A stretch of DNA of 64,000 nucleotides from Bacillus salacetis (GCF_003581585.1 NZ_QXIR01000004.1:117032-181031), one strand, 5' to 3'; counted from the stretch's first letter, positions 25,213-34,796 are shown. A program made the numbers and translations. The notes: generated from the sequence alone by a model not told the origin.

Positions 25213-26812
25213 GCAGAAGCTCTTTCTGTCCTTGCTTTCCTCCCTGCATAGGAAGCTTCAAACAAGGCACTACACTGTCATTTTGACATATGGCCTTTTT
25301 GCTGCCGTATCGGGGGCGGCAATCTGGTCGCTTGCGGGCAGATTTTTCGTCATACCATATCTTTTGGAGAAGATATTCATTACGAGCGGAATCCTTTTAC
25401 TTGGCTTTATTATTTTTGCGGTTCTAACAAGGAAAGGGAAGAAAGAAGCCGCAGGCAGATACGATGAATTTACAGGGGATGATACAGTTTCTACTGCACT
25501 TTCCTACCTTGATAAATCTGATGGTATACATGTTCTTCAGCGAAAAGATGCCCTGCAGAAGATGAAGGCATCCAAACGGGAGGTCGACCGGATCAAATCT
25601 GTCAACCTCCCGAAGAAGCCTTTCTATATGGCAGTGCTGCTGACTGCCTTCATTTCATTATCGCTGGTTTTTCCAAATACCGTGATGGAAAAGGCGGAAG
25701 TGCAGGAAAAAGAAGAAAAAATCATTAAAGAAGCCAAAAAGAAAGCAGAAAAGCTGGCTGAAAAGAAAAAAGAATCTCTTGATGAAGAGTTGAAGAAGGA
25801 ATTGGAACAGCTGGAAAAGGAGTTAGCCGAAAGCAAGACTGCAGAGGAAGCGCTGCAAAGACTCCTTGAAAAAGAAAGAAAGACGGCACAGTTGAAAAAA
25901 GAAGCAGAAACGGCTGAGAAAAAGCTGCAGAGTCTTTCTAAGGACGCCTCCGGTGACAATCTTAATCAATTGTCAAAGGCCCTTAAAGAACTGGATCAGA
26001 AAAAACTCCAGGAGGCCATGGAAAAGCTGAAAAATAAGCAGAGCTTGAACAAGAAAGATCTGGCTTCCCTTGAAAAGATGATGAGGGCAGTGGATGGGGA
26101 AAAGGCGGACCTGGAGAATGTCAGCCAGGAACAACTGGAAAAGATGCTGGCAGAGCTGGAGAATTCATTAGAAGAAATGATTGCATCAGCTTCCTCTTTA
26201 TCGCAGGTTGCTTCTGTGCAAAAATCACTGCAGGAGCTGGCGTCTTCGACAAACCAGAACATGGCGCAGGCGGGGCTGGGATCCCCGGGCTCATTGGCCT
26301 TCAATAATTCTTCTTCAGGACAAAACAGCCCTGGGCAAAGCGGCAATACAGGCAGCGGTTCCTCTTCACAAGGCCAAAACGGCCAAAATGGACAGAACGG
26401 ACAGAACGGCCAGAGCGGACAAGGTTCCGGCACCGGCTCGGGATCTGGTTCTGGTTCCGGCACCGGTTCAGGATCGGGGTCCGGTTCAGGTTCAGGATCG
26501 GGCTCCGGCTCCGGCAGCGGTGGAACTGGTGCAGGCTTTGGCCAGGGATCAAGGGAACTGGTGACTGTACCGGACCGAATTGGAGGGAAGACCAATCAAT
26601 CTACTGAAAAAGGACCGCTCGGCCAAGGTTCCGGTGAACAGGAAACAACTGAAAATGGCCCTGCACTTAGGGGTTCAGCAAGACCGTATAGTGAAGTATA
26701 CGGTGAATATGAACAGGCATACCGGGAAAGTGCAGACCGGATGGAGCTCCCGGGAAGCCTCGAGAACGTTGTCAAGAATTACTTCAGCGAATTGAATCCG
26801 GAAGGGGAATAA
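25205..26812 (+). CDS. Membrane-anchored coiled-coil protein with Gly/Ser/Gln-rich linker
   Basis: 535 residues: two hydrophobic segments near the N-terminus (about 23-45, 55-75), a third at about 138-156, a Lys/Glu-rich coiled coil (about 165-330), then a low-complexity stretch with GQNGQNGQ and about 35 residues of GSGSG/GTGSG repeats (nt 26425-26535), and a conserved-looking C-terminal domain ending in ADRMELPGSLENVVKNYFSE. I have seen similar C-termini in proteins encoded beside MoxR-VWA loci. Likely a membrane scaffold; the flexible linker would let the C-terminal domain reach partners. Overlaps the permease by 8 bp. Confidence 0.72.
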   Translation: MHEQKLFLSLLSSLHRKLQTRHYTVILTYGLFAAVSGAAIWSLAGRFFVIPYLLEKIFITSGILLLGFIIFAVLTRKGKKEAAGRYDEFTGDDTVSTALSYLDKSDGIHVLQRKDALQKMKASKREVDRIKSVNLPKKPFYMAVLLTAFISLSLVFPNTVMEKAEVQEKEEKIIKEAKKKAEKLAEKKKESLDEELKKELEQLEKELAESKTAEEALQRLLEKERKTAQLKKEAETAEKKLQSLSKDASGDNLNQLSKALKELDQKKLQEAMEKLKNKQSLNKKDLASLEKMMRAVDGEKADLENVSQEQLEKMLAELENSLEEMIASASSLSQVASVQKSLQELASSTNQNMAQAGLGSPGSLAFNNSSSGQNSPGQSGNTGSGSSSQGQNGQNGQNGQNGQSGQGSGTGSGSGSGSGTGSGSGSGSGSGSGSGSGSGGTGAGFGQGSRELVTVPDRIGGKTNQSTEKGPLGQGSGEQETTENGPALRGSARPYSEVYGEYEQAYRESADRMELPGSLENVVKNYFSELNPEGE

Positions 26813-26816
26813 ATCA

Positions 26817-27824
26817 GTGACAGAACTAGCAGTGAAAGAGCAGCAGCTGCAGCAGGCAGCTCAAACCTATCAAGAGATCAAAGAAGAAATCGGGAAATTC
26901 ATCGTCGGTCAGGAAGATACTGTCGAGCAGGTACTTTGGGCCGTGTTCGCAGGAGGCCATGCCCTGTTGGAAGGATTGCCGGGCCTTGGCAAAACGATGC
27001 TCGTCCGAACGATTTCCGAGGTTATGGACCTTCAATTTTCCCGTATCCAATATACACCGGACTTGATGCCGACGGATATTACCGGGACCATGATGATTCA
27101 GCCGGATGAACATGGTGCACAGAAGTTCCATTTCCATCCAGGGCCGATCTTTTCAAATATTGTCCTTGCTGATGAAATCAACCGTGCAACTCCCAAAACA
27201 CAGAGTTCGCTTCTTGAAGCGATGCAGGAGCAGACAGTCACAGTACTGGGAGAAATGAAACGGCTGCCCAATCCGTTCTTTGTCCTGGCTACACAAAACC
27301 CGATTGAACTGGAAGGGACATATCCACTCCCTGAAGCCCAAATGGACAGGTTTTTATTAAAAATCAATGTCGAAGCACCGGGAAGGGAAGAATTGAAAGA
27401 AATCGCCTTGAGAACCACGGGCTTGGAGGAAATAGAGCTGAAAAAACGAGTGGATGGCGATTTCATTTTGAACGCACAGAAGCTCGCAAAGGAACTTCTT
27501 CTGGCTGACCATATCCTTGATTACGCTGTCACATTGATAATGGCTACACAGCCGGACGAGGAAACAGCACCGGAAATTGTGAAGAAAAACGTCCGCTATG
27601 GTTCAGGACCGAGGGGACTTCAGAGTTTAGTAAAAATTGCCAGGGTGAGGGCTCTGTTCTCCGGCAGGTATCACGTCTCTGTCGGTGATTTGAAGAAGGC
27701 AGCCTTTCCTGTTCTCCGGCATAGGATTTTCCTGAACTTTGAAGGTGAGGCATCGGGTGTTCAGCCGGATGAAATCATCCAGAAAGTTCTGGATGCCGCG
27801 GATCTCGCGGTGAAAGCAAAATGA
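26817..27824 (+). CDS. MoxR-type AAA+ ATPase
   Basis: Cytoplasmic AAA+ chaperone-like ATPase, 335 residues. Walker A GLPGLGKT is at 53-60, Walker B VLADEINRA near 116-124, sensor 1 FFVLATQNPIE, and the arginine-finger region EAQMDRFLL. MoxR proteins use ATP to remodel VWA-domain partners, often for cofactor insertion or envelope assembly, and three VWA-type proteins follow in this operon. AAGGGG precedes GTG 26817; the stop overlaps the next ATG (ATGA). Confidence 0.93.
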   Translation: MTELAVKEQQLQQAAQTYQEIKEEIGKFIVGQEDTVEQVLWAVFAGGHALLEGLPGLGKTMLVRTISEVMDLQFSRIQYTPDLMPTDITGTMMIQPDEHGAQKFHFHPGPIFSNIVLADEINRATPKTQSSLLEAMQEQTVTVLGEMKRLPNPFFVLATQNPIELEGTYPLPEAQMDRFLLKINVEAPGREELKEIALRTTGLEEIELKKRVDGDFILNAQKLAKELLLADHILDYAVTLIMATQPDEETAPEIVKKNVRYGSGPRGLQSLVKIARVRALFSGRYHVSVGDLKKAAFPVLRHRIFLNFEGEASGVQPDEIIQKVLDAADLAVKAK

Positions 27825-28693
27825 CAACTATGCTCTCACCGCGGATTTTACAGCGGACTGTCAAGCATTCCCTCGTTCTTCGCAGGTCTGTCAGAGGAAT
27901 GCATAAAGGGGAGAGGCGTTCTTCCAAGCAAGGAACATCACTTGAGTTTTCCGATTTCCGGGCCTATACTCCCGGAGATGATCCGCGGTTGATCGACTGG
28001 AATGCTTATGCCAGGACACAAAAGCACTATATTAAGAGATTTCTTGATGAACAGGAATTATCCGTGTCCATCTATCTTGATGGATCAAAATCGATGCTCG
28101 TTCCCCCGGAAAAATGGGAGATGGCAAAGTCCATCACCGCTTGTCTTGGTTATATGTCATTGGCAAATGATGACAGGGTTTCGGTTTTTCCGTTCGGCTG
28201 CAGCAATTCCCACTTCACTTATAAAAAAGGACGGGCATATGCAGGAAGGCTCTTGAACTATGTCAACGATTTGACGGTTTCAGGCAGCCAGGAATTTTTT
28301 TCGTCCGGACTTTCCGGCATCCGGCAGAAACGCAATGGACTTACCCTCATTATCAGTGACCTGCTCGAGCCGCTGGAGGAATTGAAGCAGTCATTAAAAA
28401 GGATACAGGCTTCACGGCAGGAAATCCGAATCGTACAGGTATTGAGCCCTGATGAAATCAAGCCTTCCTATCATGGGGACCTGAAACTTATTGACAGTGA
28501 ATCAAAGCAGCAGCGTGCTGTTTCCATCAGCAGTTCTGTTCTCAGGGACTACAGTGACAGGCTGAGAGCCCACAATGCAGAGATTGAGGAATTTTGTGCG
28601 AAAAGGGGAATCGGTTTTCTGCAGTGTTCTTCTGCCCAGGACCTGGAAGAGCTCATCTTTTCGCAAATGGCTGGAAAAGGATGGGTAATGTGA
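27821..28693 (+). CDS. DUF58 protein with VWA-like domain
   Basis: 290-residue cytoplasmic protein of the DUF58 (PF01882) family, the standard companion of MoxR ATPases. The DUF58 motif is YTPGDDPRLIDWNAYART at 50-66, and a metal-binding-site-like LDGSKSM at 86-92 keeps the DxSxS pattern of VWA domains. It has no membrane anchor. Coupled to moxR by an ATGA overlap and followed 9 bp later by the BatA-like gene. Confidence 0.9.
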   Translation: MTTMLSPRILQRTVKHSLVLRRSVRGMHKGERRSSKQGTSLEFSDFRAYTPGDDPRLIDWNAYARTQKHYIKRFLDEQELSVSIYLDGSKSMLVPPEKWEMAKSITACLGYMSLANDDRVSVFPFGCSNSHFTYKKGRAYAGRLLNYVNDLTVSGSQEFFSSGLSGIRQKRNGLTLIISDLLEPLEELKQSLKRIQASRQEIRIVQVLSPDEIKPSYHGDLKLIDSESKQQRAVSISSSVLRDYSDRLRAHNAEIEEFCAKRGIGFLQCSSAQDLEELIFSQMAGKGWVM

Positions 28694-28702
28694 GGTGAGA
28701 CA

Positions 28703-30526
28703 ATGGGATTTTTAACACCAGCCTATTTTTGGCTGACAGGTTTTTTGGCCGTACTTATATTGTTTTATTTATTTCGAAAGCAGTTCACAGAAAAAGAGAT
28801 CTCCTCCACCCTCCTATGGGATCAGCTGATACAGGAATGGAAAGCGAACCGCTGGTGGAAGAAGCTTCAGCGCCATATCCTGCTGCTTCTGCAAATATTG
28901 ATTGTTTGTTTCCTGATCCTCGCACTCGCTCAGCCATTCCTTTCCGGAAAGGGAATCAATGGGGACCATGTTGTGGCTGTTATTGATACTTCAGCTTCCA
29001 TGCAGGCGGACGAAGGAGAAAGGACAAGGTTTGAGGAGGCAAAAGCCGAAGTGCTGACGATGGTCGATTCCCTTGGAAGCGGCCAGCAAATGAGCCTGCT
29101 TACGGCAGGTAAAGTACCGCAATTGATCTTTTCGAATGAATCCGAAAAACAAAGGATGAAGAGCGCCATCAGTGAATTGGTTCCTTCCCATCAGGAGGAC
29201 AGCATGGTACAGGCGGCTGGATATGCTTCTTCCCTCATCCAGGAAGGAGAAGGGGAAATCCATCTCTACACCGACTCACTAACCGAAGAAGAAATAGAGG
29301 AAGTTCCATTCAGCAATAAAGTGGTGGTCCATAATATCGGTGAACAGAGGGATAACCTTTCGCTGAAATCCTTCGGTGTTGCCAAAACAGACGGCGGCAT
29401 TAACGGGGTCCTGACTGTAGGGAATGAAAACAAGGAAGATCAAACGGTTACCGTGCGGATAGAAGGACGGGAGGGGACGGTTAAAAAAAGCATCGAAGTA
29501 AAAGCCGAAGAAACTGAAATGCTTTCTGTCGAAGGCCTTGGTGAATCGGACTATTATGAAGCAATTCTTGAAAATGAAGATGCGTATGAGGCGGATAACC
29601 GGGTTTCTGCGTTTTTGGGCGGGCAGTCTGAAACCACTGTGTATCTGGCAGGGAAAGCAAATCCATTTTTAGAAAAAGTCCTGCCGCTGCTGGGCCATGA
29701 ACCGGTGGTGCTGTCTCAGGATGAAGACGGGAAGCGGGACTACCCCCAAGACAGGAATGCCTTGTATATATTATCCGGTATCAAGCAGGAAAATTGGCCG
29801 GACGGTCCCAAGCTGATCCTTGCTCCTGCCGAAGGAGGATCCTTCAGTGTGAATGGAAAAGTAGAAGCCGGAGAAGAATTGAAGAGCACAGCTTCCAGTC
29901 CCCTCCTGCGTTATGTAGACATGGAACAGGTTTTCCTGCAGTCAAGATTTCCTTATGAAAATAAGGATTTAGAACCTCTTGTGTTAAGCGGGGATAACCC
30001 TGTCATCAGTACCGGAAGTTTTGAAGGAAGCCCGCTTGTCCTGATAGGGTTCGATCTGCAGGATTCAGATTGGCCGCTTCAGCCGGGATTTCCAATCTTT
30101 ATGAAAAACGCACTTGAATTTCTTCAGCAGGAAAATCAATCGCTTGGCTATGCTGCACCTGATGAAAAGATACAGATGACATTTTCCGCAGATGCACAGT
30201 CGGCGGAAGTCATTCAAGCAAATGACGGGAAGACAGTCACGGATTTGAAAGTGGATTCCGATACGATTTCTGCGCCGGGTGATCCAGGTGTTTACCAGGT
30301 GAAAGAGTCGACTTCAACCGGAACGAGAGACCGTTATCTGGCAGTCCTTCTTCCTGAAAAGGAACAATCGATTGCAACTGAGCAATCCTTTTCAATCGGT
30401 TCTTCAAATACTGCAAATCAGGAGGAAACGCAGAGTATCCATCCACTCTGGAAATGGGCAGCTCTGTTCGCGTTTATCCTGCTGATTATGGAATGGGAGG
30501 TGTACCGCCGTGGAATTTCAGCTTGA
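28703..30526 (+). CDS. BatA/VWA-domain membrane protein
   Basis: 607 residues: N-terminal BatA region (PF07584) with two membrane helices (about 9-24 and 58-77), a VWA domain starting at 88 with an intact DxSxS metal site (Asp95, Ser97, Ser99), an extracytoplasmic beta-rich middle, and a C-terminal membrane helix (WKWAALFAFILLIMEW). This topology places the VWA domain outside the membrane. GGTGAG precedes ATG 28703. It overlaps the next gene by 17 bp. Confidence 0.85.
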   Translation: MGFLTPAYFWLTGFLAVLILFYLFRKQFTEKEISSTLLWDQLIQEWKANRWWKKLQRHILLLLQILIVCFLILALAQPFLSGKGINGDHVVAVIDTSASMQADEGERTRFEEAKAEVLTMVDSLGSGQQMSLLTAGKVPQLIFSNESEKQRMKSAISELVPSHQEDSMVQAAGYASSLIQEGEGEIHLYTDSLTEEEIEEVPFSNKVVVHNIGEQRDNLSLKSFGVAKTDGGINGVLTVGNENKEDQTVTVRIEGREGTVKKSIEVKAEETEMLSVEGLGESDYYEAILENEDAYEADNRVSAFLGGQSETTVYLAGKANPFLEKVLPLLGHEPVVLSQDEDGKRDYPQDRNALYILSGIKQENWPDGPKLILAPAEGGSFSVNGKVEAGEELKSTASSPLLRYVDMEQVFLQSRFPYENKDLEPLVLSGDNPVISTGSFEGSPLVLIGFDLQDSDWPLQPGFPIFMKNALEFLQQENQSLGYAAPDEKIQMTFSADAQSAEVIQANDGKTVTDLKVDSDTISAPGDPGVYQVKESTSTGTRDRYLAVLLPEKEQSIATEQSFSIGSSNTANQEETQSIHPLWKWAALFAFILLIMEWEVYRRGISA

Positions 30527-33311
30527 TCAGCCTCTTTGGCTATTGCTCCTTCCGGCAGCAGCAGCGGGTTTGTTTATGTATTGGAAGAGCCGGACAAGCA
30601 TTCCTCATTTCGAAAAGAGGTTGATCCTTGCATTGCGGTCGGCCATCATTCTCCTGCTTGTTTTTGCATTGTCAGGAATCCAAATCCTCTTTCCTGTAAA
30701 AGGAGTCTCTACCATTTTTGTCGCAGACTTATCTGACAGCATGGATAATCAAAAAGATTCAATAAGAGATTCGCTTAACTCAGCACTTAAACAAATGGAC
30801 ATAGAGGATCGATTCGGGGTCGTTTCGACCGGCCAAAGCTCCGTCGTGGAAAGGCCATTAACAAAAAAAACGGAAGCGGAAGTTCAGTTCCGCAGTGAAC
30901 TTGAAACTTTCAGTACCGACCTTTCCAGCGGCCTGCGGCTTGGGGGGAGCCTTATTCCTTCATATAACAATGGAAGGGTGGTCCTGCTTTCCGATGGGAA
31001 TGAAAATACAGGAGATGCCGTTAAACAGGCAGCGTACTTAAAACAGCAGGGCCTCACAGTGGATGTCTTTCCTGTGGACCCTGTTTATGGGGAAGACGTG
31101 TCAATCGGTTCTTTCGAAATTCCAGACACACAATTCATTGGTGAAATGGCAAAGCTGGAGGTAGAAGTTGAAAGCAATGTCGAGACAGAAAGCAGGATCA
31201 GGGTTTTTGAAAATGAAAAGCCGGTCGTGGACAGTAAGGTGAAGATTGAACCCGGTAAGAACCGTTTTACATTTCAGCACAAAGCAGCCAGTGAAGGATT
31301 CCGGCAGTATCGTGCTGAGGTGATCACAGAAACGGACACTGTTGTTGAGAATAACGAAGCGTTTGCTTTTACCAATGTAAAAGGAGATCCAAAAGTCCTG
31401 ATCGTTGAAAACACGAAAGGTGAGGGAAAGAATTTAACTGATTCCCTGACGGCAGCCGGATTGTCTGCAGAAGTCACACAGCCTGAACTTCTGCCTACCA
31501 GTCTATCAAGCTATGTGCAGTACCAGTCCATAGTGTTTGTCAACGTACCCGCTACAAAGGTCAGCCAGCAGCAAATGGAATTGATCCATAGTGCTGTTAA
31601 GGACTTCGGAACCGGATTTGTAATGGCCGGAGGGGATAACGGATTCGGATTGGGCGGGTACTTTAAGACCCCAATCGAAAAGCTGCTTCCTGTGGACATG
31701 GAGCTGAAAGGGAAAAAGGAGCTCCCCTCACTGGGGATGGTCATCGTCCTCGATAGGTCCGGAAGTATGGCCGGTTACAAAATTGAACTGGCAAAGGAAG
31801 CTGCCATCCGCTCGGCAGAACTTCTAAGGGAAAAGGACACCCTTGGTTTCATCGCTTTTGACGACAGGCCATGGCAATTGGTGGAAACCCAGCCTATAAA
31901 GGATAAAGCGAAAGTGGTGGAACAGATTAACGGATTGACGGCAGGAGGAGGGACCAATATCTTTCCTTCACTGGAACTTGCTTACGAACAGCTGACGCCT
32001 CTGGAATTGCAGCGAAAACATATCATCCTGCTGACCGATGGACAGTCGGCAACCTCGCCGGACTATCTCTCGACCATCGAAGAGGGAAAAGCCAACAATA
32101 TTACGCTTTCCACTGTGGCCATTGGAGATGGTTCTGACAGGGTCCTGCTTGAGCAGCTTGCGGAAGAAGGCGGGGGCAGGTTCTATGATGTCATCGATTC
32201 CTCTACAATCCCAAGCATTCTATCAAGGGAAACGGTGTTGACTACCAGGACATATATCGAGGATGACCCATTTTATCCCGCTGTAGTGCAAGGCAGTCCT
32301 TTTGCCAGCTTGTTCCAGGGAGGCATACCGCAAATGAACGCCTATGTCGCTTCCTCTTTGAAAGGAAGGGCAGAAAGCATCCTTGTCAGCGGGAAAGAAG
32401 ATCCCATCCTGGCAAGATGGCAGTATGGACTCGGCCGGACAGCGGCATGGACCTCGGATATCCCGGGAGAATGGGCGGGAGAGTGGCCAAAATGGGAAGG
32501 CTGGCCTGATATGTGGAACCAGCTTATCACTTGGAGCTTCCCAAGCTATCAAGACACATCTTTTGAAGTCAGCCAGACAAGGGAAGGGAACGATATGAAG
32601 GTGTCTATCACACAGCCGGACTATCAGGCTAAGCCGCTGGAAGCCATCCTTGTGAATAACAAAGGAGGAGAAGTCACATCATCCTTCAAAACAACAGGAC
32701 CCGGCCAGTATGAATTAACCTTTACAGCCCATCCCGGTAACTACCTGCTTCAGCTGACAGAAGAAACAGGCACGGACGGGGCAGGTGTATTCAAGACCGG
32801 CTTATCTGTCCCCTATTCATCTGAATACAAACTCCTTGGATTGAATCAATCAACCCTGGAGAGGATAGCGGCTGCAGGGGGAGGGGAAGTTCTGAAGTCC
32901 ACTGAGGATCTGTACAAGGACGACCTGCCGCCATCAGTCACCAGGACGAGTATTTCACAGTGGCTGTTATTAGCTGCATTCTTCCTTTTATTCCTGGAGA
33001 TAGCGCTCCGCAGGTTCGGGCTTCTCGGCCCGGCATCAAAACTTGCCGGTAAAAAGGAAAAGAAGAAAACAGAAAGAAAACAGGTGCAGGATGAAAAGGT
33101 TGAGCATTTTAAGAAGCTTAAAACCTCCACTGTCAAGAAGAAGACAGAGGTTAAGAAAGAGGTGAAGCCTCCTGTGGCTGCAGAACCTCTGGCAGATAAA
33201 AAGGAAGAACCAAAAGTCCAGAGGCCAAGACAGAGGAAGCAAGTAGATGAAACCTCCCGCTCCGACCGGATGAATCAGCTTCTGAAGGCAAAGGATAAGC
33301 GGAAAAGATAG
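30510..33311 (+). CDS. Large membrane protein with two VWA domains and amidotransferase-like region
   Basis: 933 residues. Two N-terminal helices (about 9-24, 40-60) are followed by a first VWA domain (DLSDS at 73-77). A beta-rich segment leads to a class I amidotransferase-like fold ending in GGDNGFGLGGYFKTP, then a second VWA domain with DRSGS at 415-419. A C-terminal helix (about 815-835) precedes a roughly 95-residue Lys-rich cytoplasmic tail. Both metal sites are intact. GGGAGGTG lies before GTG 30510. As last gene of the operon it is the probable membrane partner of the MoxR ATPase; the basic tail could contact the ATPase, DUF58 or nucleic acid (inference). Confidence 0.85.
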   Translation: MEFQLDQPLWLLLLPAAAAGLFMYWKSRTSIPHFEKRLILALRSAIILLLVFALSGIQILFPVKGVSTIFVADLSDSMDNQKDSIRDSLNSALKQMDIEDRFGVVSTGQSSVVERPLTKKTEAEVQFRSELETFSTDLSSGLRLGGSLIPSYNNGRVVLLSDGNENTGDAVKQAAYLKQQGLTVDVFPVDPVYGEDVSIGSFEIPDTQFIGEMAKLEVEVESNVETESRIRVFENEKPVVDSKVKIEPGKNRFTFQHKAASEGFRQYRAEVITETDTVVENNEAFAFTNVKGDPKVLIVENTKGEGKNLTDSLTAAGLSAEVTQPELLPTSLSSYVQYQSIVFVNVPATKVSQQQMELIHSAVKDFGTGFVMAGGDNGFGLGGYFKTPIEKLLPVDMELKGKKELPSLGMVIVLDRSGSMAGYKIELAKEAAIRSAELLREKDTLGFIAFDDRPWQLVETQPIKDKAKVVEQINGLTAGGGTNIFPSLELAYEQLTPLELQRKHIILLTDGQSATSPDYLSTIEEGKANNITLSTVAIGDGSDRVLLEQLAEEGGGRFYDVIDSSTIPSILSRETVLTTRTYIEDDPFYPAVVQGSPFASLFQGGIPQMNAYVASSLKGRAESILVSGKEDPILARWQYGLGRTAAWTSDIPGEWAGEWPKWEGWPDMWNQLITWSFPSYQDTSFEVSQTREGNDMKVSITQPDYQAKPLEAILVNNKGGEVTSSFKTTGPGQYELTFTAHPGNYLLQLTEETGTDGAGVFKTGLSVPYSSEYKLLGLNQSTLERIAAAGGGEVLKSTEDLYKDDLPPSVTRTSISQWLLLAAFFLLFLEIALRRFGLLGPASKLAGKKEKKKTERKQVQDEKVEHFKKLKTSTVKKKTEVKKEVKPPVAAEPLADKKEEPKVQRPRQRKQVDETSRSDRMNQLLKAKDKRKR

Positions 33312-33325
33312 AATAGAAATGATGG

Positions 33326-33366
33326 GCCGCATCGGCATTTTTGCCGGTGTGGTTTGTTTTTATTTG
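33326..33366 (+). terminator. Terminator of the ABC-MoxR-VWA operon
   Basis: CCGCATCGGCA pairs with TGCCGGTGTGG (some G-U pairs) across TTTT, followed by TTTGTTTTT. It lies 15 bp after the last stop codon of the eight-gene operon. From here to 33572 I see no gene. Confidence 0.75.
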
Positions 33367-33572
33367 CAGGTGTCAATTTGATGATTAGTATTGAGGGAAT
33401 GACGCTTTGTGTTAATAGGCAGATAACGTTCTGTGGAGCTGCGCAGGGCGTTTTGAGGATGGAAAGAAGTGTTCCTGACTATATTATACCATTTCCATCC
33501 AATGAATATCAGTCTATACTTTTCCCCGAAAGCTGGTAATCTATTAATCAGACTTGCTGGGAGGTTGGGAAA

Positions 33573-34091
33573 ATGATTGATTATAGAATTAAGCCTGTAG
33601 AGGGCTTTACTCAGAAAATCGGAGAGCTTGTATCCATGCTGCAGCATACAAGGGCTGTCACACTGGAAGAAATTAAAGGACTTTCGCAGAAGGAGTTGGA
33701 TTTCCTGACGGATGAAAGTGCAAATTCCATTGGTACACTCCTGTTACATATTGCTTCCATTGAATTTGTCCATCAGGTTATCTCTTTCGAAGGAAGGGAC
33801 TTGAATGAGGAAGAGCTGCAGGAATGGAAGGCCCCCTTGGAATTGGGGCCATCTGCAAGGGACAGTATTTGTAATCTTTCGATTGGGCATTATCTGGATA
33901 AATTATCACAAGTAAGGGGGAGGACTATCAGCCTCCTGAAAAATACCGGCGATCAGTGGCTGCAAGAAGAAAATGAGTGGGGGAACGGAATACCTTATAA
34001 TAACTACTATTTATGGTTTCATGTGATGGAAGATGAAATCAATCATCGAGGACAGATCAGAGCGATCAAGAGGCAGCTTTCTCGACAATAA
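33573..34091 (+). CDS. DinB-family protein
   Basis: 172-residue four-helix protein of the DinB/DUF664 superfamily, metal-binding enzymes that include thiol transferases. Metal-ligand-type histidines are visible in TLLLHIASIEFVHQ (about 52-65) and in the C-terminal FHVMEDEINHRGQIR. GGGAGGTTGGG precedes ATG 33573. Its reaction cannot be told from sequence alone. No operon partner is apparent. Confidence 0.83.
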   Translation: MIDYRIKPVEGFTQKIGELVSMLQHTRAVTLEEIKGLSQKELDFLTDESANSIGTLLLHIASIEFVHQVISFEGRDLNEEELQEWKAPLELGPSARDSICNLSIGHYLDKLSQVRGRTISLLKNTGDQWLQEENEWGNGIPYNNYYLWFHVMEDEINHRGQIRAIKRQLSRQ

Positions 34092-34352
34092 AAATAGGAG
34101 ATTGAAGGATGAATATAGTATTATCGCTAAGTTTCCACTCACATTAAGCTTCTTTCATCATCGAAATTCAAGGCACTTTATCTTACCACCCATTTTTTTC
34201 TTTATAAAGGAGAACGAAGCTCACCGGTCAATAAAGAGGCACTAATTTCAAAAATGAGAATATTTGTTCTCGTTTTAGAAGGGATTCCTTAACTTATGGA
34301 GAATTGTATACACTGGTTCAAAAAAAATATTGGAATAATAGGAGGGTGAAAA

Positions 34353-34748
34353 ATGGGAAGGATCGTCCATTTTGAAATTCATGTAGATGACATGGATCGT
34401 GCTGTAAAGTTTTATGGAGAGGTTTTTGATTGGAAATTCGAGGATTGGAGCGAGTTTGCCGGAATGCCTTATATGGGGGCGGTGACTGGCGGGGAAGACC
34501 AGCCGGGAATTAATGGTGCGCTTATGCAGCGTCAAGGTCCTCCTCCTGAATCGGGCCAGCCTATGAATGGCTATGCCTGCACAATGGGAGTAGGGGACTA
34601 TGATTCAACAGAAGCAAGGATACTGGAACTAGGCGGCAGTGTGGCAATGCCGAAGTACGCCCTTCCGGGAATGGCGTGGCAGGGATATTACAAGGATACG
34701 GAAGGCAACATCTTTGGAATTCATCAACCGGACGAGAATGCGAAGTAA
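34353..34748 (+). CDS. VOC-family protein (glyoxalase-like)
   Basis: 131-residue protein of the vicinal oxygen chelate fold. It starts GRIVHFEIHVDDMDRAVKFY, as in the family, and closes with GYYKDTEGNIFGIHQPD. The candidate metal ligands are the N-terminal His in HFEIHVDD and acidic residues of the last strand. AGGAGGGTG precedes ATG 34353 and a terminator follows. Substrate unknown. Confidence 0.85.
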   Translation: MGRIVHFEIHVDDMDRAVKFYGEVFDWKFEDWSEFAGMPYMGAVTGGEDQPGINGALMQRQGPPPESGQPMNGYACTMGVGDYDSTEARILELGGSVAMPKYALPGMAWQGYYKDTEGNIFGIHQPDENAK

Positions 34749-34758
34749 ATAAGTGTTC

Positions 34759-34796
34759 AAAACCTGGACTCTCATTAGCAGGGACCAGGTTTTTGT
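34759..34796 (+). terminator. Rho-independent terminator
   Basis: AAAACCTGG / CCAGGTTTTT stem after the VOC gene, right before MITE copy E. Confidence 0.82.

Noticed and set aside
25996..26595. Pro/Glu-rich 199-residue minus-strand frame
   Set aside because: Antisense shadow of the Gly-Ser repeat; the plus-strand gene has RBS, operon context and domains.
33354..33539. 61-residue frame after the VWA operon
   Set aside because: No RBS or family resemblance; it begins within the operon terminator.
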